Source: RGIG995 sp045603745 (GTDB lineage: Bacteria; Bacillota; Clostridia; Oscillospirales; UBA644). From it: 33,866 bases of DNA. The notes beneath the pieces were generated by a model, which was not told the DNA's origin, did no database searches, and saw nothing but the letters and a program-made list of their open reading frames with translations. Shown piece after piece: positions 30,415 through 33,866 of the stretch; within the stretch, counting starts at the first letter, position 1; each line of letters opens with the position of its first letter. The stretch lies in contig JAZUMQ010000041.1 in NCBI GenBank assembly GCA_045603745.1, positions 1 to 33,866 of the forward strand, in the 5' to 3' direction. Made by a program: the position numbers and the translations under genes.

Positions 30415-31978
30415 TTTCTTCCGAATCTTTCGTGCGCCGCTGGCAGTTTTGCTTGCGGCCGCACTTTTATGTACCTTTTCCGGTTGTAACTTCTTTTATA
30501 CCGGGGAAGATTTTTCCGAGATCTTAGGGGCGACCGACCCCGCCGATGAGAATAGCGATGCCGTTCCGGAGACGGAACAGATTTTCTCGTTGTCTTATTA
30601 TACCCAAGAGAAATTGGATCCTTATACGTCTTTGAGCCGCACCAATTCTGAATTGTTGCGGCTTTGTTACAGCGGTCTTTTTACTGTAGATAAGGAATAT
30701 AACGCTGTTCCGGTCATGGCGGAATCTTATACCGTAGAAGGGAACACCGTTACCGTTGTTCTTCGTTCCGATCTGCGTTTTTCCGACGGATCGGGGGTAA
30801 CCGCCGCGGATTGCGAAGCGTCGTACAAGCGGGCGGCGAAAAAGGATTCCGTTTGGGCAGACTATTTTTCCTATATCCGTTCTTATAAGGCGGTGGATCA
30901 GCAGACCTTTCAGATCACCTTTCGATCCTATGCTCCTACTCAACTGAATTTATTGAATATTCCGATTATCAAATCGGTGGCGGCGGATCTTTCGGGGTAT
31001 CCTGTGGGGTGTGGGCGCTATCGCTTCGACAGTACCGAGGGTTTGAAATTGGTCAAGACAAACTGCAACTGTATCGACGGCGCCTATGCCGTGGATTGCA
31101 TTGCTCTTTTGGGGATCGCTGACAAAGAGGCGATGATCTACAATTTCAATTACGGACGTCTGCAGGCCATCTATGCGGATCTTTCTCTGGGGGCGGCGGA
31201 ATACCGTTCCGATAATGAAATCGTTACCATTCCCACCAACCGATTTACCTTTTTGGTGGTCAACAAAGCCCGGAAAGAATTGGCAAACCCCAACTTCTCG
31301 AAAGGCTTGACTTATCTGATCAACCGCACCTCTTTGGTGTCGCAAGCGCTGAATGGGTTTGCTACCCCGGTGTGGACACCCTTGAACCCCGCGTGGAGTA
31401 CAACGAAACAAGGGGATTTGAATCCGGATATTTTTTCCGCTGTTTCCGCAGGGAATGCTTTTTCTGACGCGGGCTTCGTTTTGGACGGTGACGTTCGGGA
31501 ATATTATGGAGTGCCGGTGAAATTGCGGATTTTGGTCAATCGGGAAAATGCTTCCCGAGTCAAAGCAGCGCAAGCCATCGGAGATGCGCTTCGTGCCACC
31601 GGATTTTCCGTGGAAGTGGTACAAGCCACGTGGGACGAATATCAAAAAGCATTGACGAATCTGGATTTTGACTTATATTTGGGTGAAGTGAATCTCCCCA
31701 ACAATCTGGATCTCTCTTCTTTGTTTTCCACGTCGGTGTGCAATACCGGAGAACCTGCAGGGACCTATGAAGCGCTTCGGGTCGAGGCGGCAACGGTTTT
31801 GAAGGGTACGGGAGACGTCCGTACCTTCGTCAGTAATTTTCAAACTGCTCAGCCTTTCATTCCTCTGTATTATTCCTTGGACGCGCTTGCTGTCAGCATG
31901 GACGTGACCGGAGACTTCGGCGGTTCGGTCACCGAATTTTACGCCGGAATTGAAAATTGGGTTTTTAACGACCGATAA
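30407..31978 (+). CDS. Oligopeptide-type solute-binding lipoprotein (SBP family 5)
   Basis: A 523-residue lipoprotein with a signal peptide and lipobox TFSGC (Cys27), then a family 5 substrate-binding fold of the OppA/DppA type. Supporting segments are VTVVLRSDLRFSDGSGVTAAD (motif in residues about 104-124), YPVGCGRYRF (the usual P-V-G-T-G-P-Y with Cys and Arg) and SKGLTYLINRTSLV. No SD precedes ATG 30407, which lies inside the end of the coiled-coil gene (ATGACTGA), so it depends on coupled translation. No transporter permease or ATPase is near. The adjacent oligoendopeptidase suggests that peptides are the ligand. Confidence 0.83.
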   Translation: MTDFFRIFRAPLAVLLAAALLCTFSGCNFFYTGEDFSEILGATDPADENSDAVPETEQIFSLSYYTQEKLDPYTSLSRTNSELLRLCYSGLFTVDKEYNAVPVMAESYTVEGNTVTVVLRSDLRFSDGSGVTAADCEASYKRAAKKDSVWADYFSYIRSYKAVDQQTFQITFRSYAPTQLNLLNIPIIKSVAADLSGYPVGCGRYRFDSTEGLKLVKTNCNCIDGAYAVDCIALLGIADKEAMIYNFNYGRLQAIYADLSLGAAEYRSDNEIVTIPTNRFTFLVVNKARKELANPNFSKGLTYLINRTSLVSQALNGFATPVWTPLNPAWSTTKQGDLNPDIFSAVSAGNAFSDAGFVLDGDVREYYGVPVKLRILVNRENASRVKAAQAIGDALRATGFSVEVVQATWDEYQKALTNLDFDLYLGEVNLPNNLDLSSLFSTSVCNTGEPAGTYEALRVEAATVLKGTGDVRTFVSNFQTAQPFIPLYYSLDALAVSMDVTGDFGGSVTEFYAGIENWVFNDR

Positions 31979-31991
31979 AAAGGAGTTTTTT

Positions 31992-33695
31992 ATGGATAAA
32001 TTTACGTTTGATACCATTGAATATCATCGCCCTGACATCGCCGCGGTGGAAACCGAGGTCAAAAAACTGATTGAGGAATTGAAAAATGCCACCTCTTACC
32101 CTCAGGTGCGGAAAATTATCCTTCGTTCCGACGAAGTCACCGAAGATCTGGAGACGATGTATACCGTGGCGCACGTCCGCAACACTCTGAATACCACTGA
32201 CAAATTTTATGAAGACGAAATTGCGTGGTTTCAACAGGCCTTGCCTGTGGCACAGATGACCTTCGTTGCTTTTGAACAGGCGTTGGTAGATTCTCCCTTT
32301 GTTGCGGAAATTGATGCGGATCTGGGGACGGAATATTTGACGTCTACCCGTCGGGATCTTGCCAGTTTCAACGATAAATTGGTTCCCTATTTGCAGAAAC
32401 AAGCCATGCTGACCACCGAATATCAGAAATTGATGGCGACGGCGCAAATCGAATTTGACGGACAAACCCTGAATTTGTACGGAATTCAGAAATATTTTGA
32501 ACACCCCGACCGAGAAATTCGCCGTCAGGCCTTTGCCAAATATTCGGAGTTTTACGCTTCCAAGGAAGATCGCATGGAAGAAATTTTCGACGAGTTGGTA
32601 AAGATCCGCACTGCCATGGGGAAGGAAATGGGGTACGATACCTTCACTCCCCTTGGATATTTGAATCAGGGTCGGAGCGATTACGGACCGGAGGAAGTTG
32701 CGGCATTCCGTCAGCAGGTTCTCACCGAGATCGTTCCTTTCTGTGAGAAACTCTATCAAGCCCAGGCAAAACGCATCGGTGTCGATCACATTATGGCGTA
32801 CGATGAAAAATTTATTTTCCCCGACGGCAATGCGGAACCCAAGGGCGATGCCAATTTTATGGTGGAACAGGCGCAAAAAATGTATCGGGATCTTTCTCCC
32901 GAAACCGGCGAATTTATAGATTTCATGATCGAACATCATTTGATGGATCTGGAAAATAAACCCAACAAGGCTTCCACCGGATATATGACTTCTTTGAAGA
33001 AGTACAAAGCACCCTTTGTTTTCAGTTGCTTTAATCATACCATTTTCGATATGCAGGTCATGTCTCACGAATTGGGGCACGCCTTTGCCGGATTCCGAGC
33101 CATGCGTCATCAACCGGTCAGCGGTTATTTCCACGTCAGCACCGATATTGCGGAAATCCATTCCATGTCCATGGAACAGTTCTGCTACCCCTATGCGGAA
33201 TTGTTCTTCGGAGACGATGCGGACAAATATCGCTTTGCCCACCTGCAGGAAGCCATCACTTTCGTGCCTTTCGGCGTTGCGGTGGACGAATTCCAGCACA
33301 TTATTTACGAAAATCCCAATCTAACTCCCAAAGAACGGACCTACGAGTGGCATAAATTGGAAGAAAAATATATGCCCTGGCGGAAATACACCGACGATCC
33401 TTTCATGGATCGGGGCGGATATTGGTACCACAAACTGCACATCTTCCTGTACCCCTTCTATTATATCAACTACACCCTCACTACCATGGGCGCCATGGAA
33501 TTTAAGAAGCGCCATGCGGAAGACCCCAAAAAGGCGTGGGCGGATTACCTCGCCCTTTGCAACGCCGGGGGAAGCCAAAGTTACCTCGGACTTCTTAAGG
33601 TGGCAAACCTGCGGGTTCCCTTTGAAGAGGGCAGCGTCGCCGAGGCGGTCAGTTACGCCAAAGAAATTTTGCTCGACGCCATTGAGAAAGAATAA
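31992..33695 (+). CDS. M3-family oligoendopeptidase (PepF-like)
   Basis: A 567-residue cytoplasmic zinc metallopeptidase hydrolysing short peptides. The catalytic HELGH is at residues 359-363 (in QVMSHELGHAFAG) and the third zinc ligand is probably Glu388 in EIHSMSMEQ. The N-terminal helical M3 domain and C-terminal GGSQSYLGLLK region are both complete. The frame begins at 31950 inside the preceding gene, but the ATG at 31992 has the SD aaggag (31980-31985) and starts the conserved part. There is no signal peptide. It follows the peptide-binding lipoprotein by 13 bases, so peptide uptake and degradation may be linked. Confidence 0.93.
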   Translation: MDKFTFDTIEYHRPDIAAVETEVKKLIEELKNATSYPQVRKIILRSDEVTEDLETMYTVAHVRNTLNTTDKFYEDEIAWFQQALPVAQMTFVAFEQALVDSPFVAEIDADLGTEYLTSTRRDLASFNDKLVPYLQKQAMLTTEYQKLMATAQIEFDGQTLNLYGIQKYFEHPDREIRRQAFAKYSEFYASKEDRMEEIFDELVKIRTAMGKEMGYDTFTPLGYLNQGRSDYGPEEVAAFRQQVLTEIVPFCEKLYQAQAKRIGVDHIMAYDEKFIFPDGNAEPKGDANFMVEQAQKMYRDLSPETGEFIDFMIEHHLMDLENKPNKASTGYMTSLKKYKAPFVFSCFNHTIFDMQVMSHELGHAFAGFRAMRHQPVSGYFHVSTDIAEIHSMSMEQFCYPYAELFFGDDADKYRFAHLQEAITFVPFGVAVDEFQHIIYENPNLTPKERTYEWHKLEEKYMPWRKYTDDPFMDRGGYWYHKLHIFLYPFYYINYTLTTMGAMEFKKRHAEDPKKAWADYLALCNAGGSQSYLGLLKVANLRVPFEEGSVAEAVSYAKEILLDAIEKE

Positions 33696-33701
33696 TAGAA
33701 A

Positions 33702-33725
33702 AAGGACTGTCGTACGACAGTCCTT
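33702..33725 (+). terminator. Palindromic hairpin after the oligoendopeptidase gene
   Basis: AAGGACTGTCGT followed directly by ACGACAGTCCTT, a perfect 24-base palindrome six bases past the stop. There is no T-run after it. It may be a processing or stabilising hairpin ahead of the real terminator. Confidence 0.6.
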
Positions 33726-33734
33726 ACAGACTGT

Positions 33735-33785
33735 CGAAGAACCTGCTGTTTACGAATATGCAACAGCAGGTTCTTCGTTGTTTTT
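33735..33785 (+). terminator. Terminator of the rsmD-pepF operon
   Basis: A perfect 16-bp stem, CGAAGAACCTGCTGTT/AACAGCAGGTTCTTCG (33735-33750 and 33762-33777), with an 11-base loop, followed by ttgttttt. The remaining bases to the window end show no gene. Confidence 0.85.
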
Positions 33786-33866
33786 AGTTAAGAATTGGAA
33801 AACGTGAATAAAAAACGTTGTATATTGCCCGGAAACCGGGGGCTTTGCCTTCCAGATTGCCAGCTT

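Noticed and set aside
1..33866. tRNA, rRNA, CRISPR arrays, insertion sequences, phage or plasmid genes
   Set aside because: I saw no tRNA-like T-loop context, no regularly spaced repeats, and no transposase, integrase or phage-type protein in the reading frames.

Overview
The window looks like a chromosomal segment of an anaerobic Clostridia-type Firmicute, probably gut-associated and of moderate GC. The evidence is the gene orders ylxM-ffh-rpsP-khpA-rimM-trmD and rpmG-secE-nusG-rplK-rplA, strong sigma-A promoters, purine-rich ribosome binding sites, FeoB with its Cys-rich partner, an oxygen-sensitive Fe-S serine dehydratase, and a B12/radical-SAM enzyme. I cannot place it below class. I found no tRNA, rRNA, CRISPR array, insertion sequence or phage gene.

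Layout. (1) 2-4906 (+): a complete glucuronate operon, uxaC (5' end outside the window), uxuA, an SDR-type fructuronate reductase, eda and kdgK, taking glucuronate to pyruvate and glyceraldehyde-3-phosphate. (2) 4907-5138: a repeat-like intergenic element, a strong terminator and a 19-bp-spacer MerR-type promoter. (3) 5139-5861 (+): a MerR regulator with two membrane segments and a C-terminal zinc ribbon. (4) 5936-8640 (+): ferrous iron uptake, feoA, feoB and a FeoB-associated Cys-rich protein, with matching palindromic operators before feoA and before feoB. (5) 13605-8781 (-): argS, an orphan solute-binding lipoprotein, an ACT-domain protein and a UPF0210 protein. (6) 15387-13617 (-): a lipoprotein of tandem Ig-like domains. 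(7) 15487-17205 (+): a B12-binding radical SAM protein. (8) 21474-17265 (-): pepD, pepT and an L-serine dehydratase fused to an N-terminal XRE helix-turn-helix domain. (9) 25255-21485 (-): the SRP/ribosome-maturation operon ylxM-ffh-rpsP-khpA-rimM-trmD. (10) 25371-26099 (+): an unrecognised membrane-anchored protein. (11) 26155-28572 (+): rpmG-secE-nusG-rplK-rplA, closed by a strong terminator. (12) 28776-33785 (+): rsmD-coaD-coiled-coil protein-oligopeptide-binding lipoprotein-M3 oligoendopeptidase, ended by two hairpins.

Most of the window is housekeeping and catabolic. The less ordinary parts are the XRE-serine dehydratase fusion in a peptidase operon, the membrane zinc-ribbon MerR protein with its own MerR-type promoter, the repeated feo operator, a terminator-like hairpin at the predicted start of the rpmG operon transcript, and a coiled-coil gene coupled to a peptide-binding lipoprotein and peptidase. 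All functions are inferred from sequence recognition alone; no database search was run.
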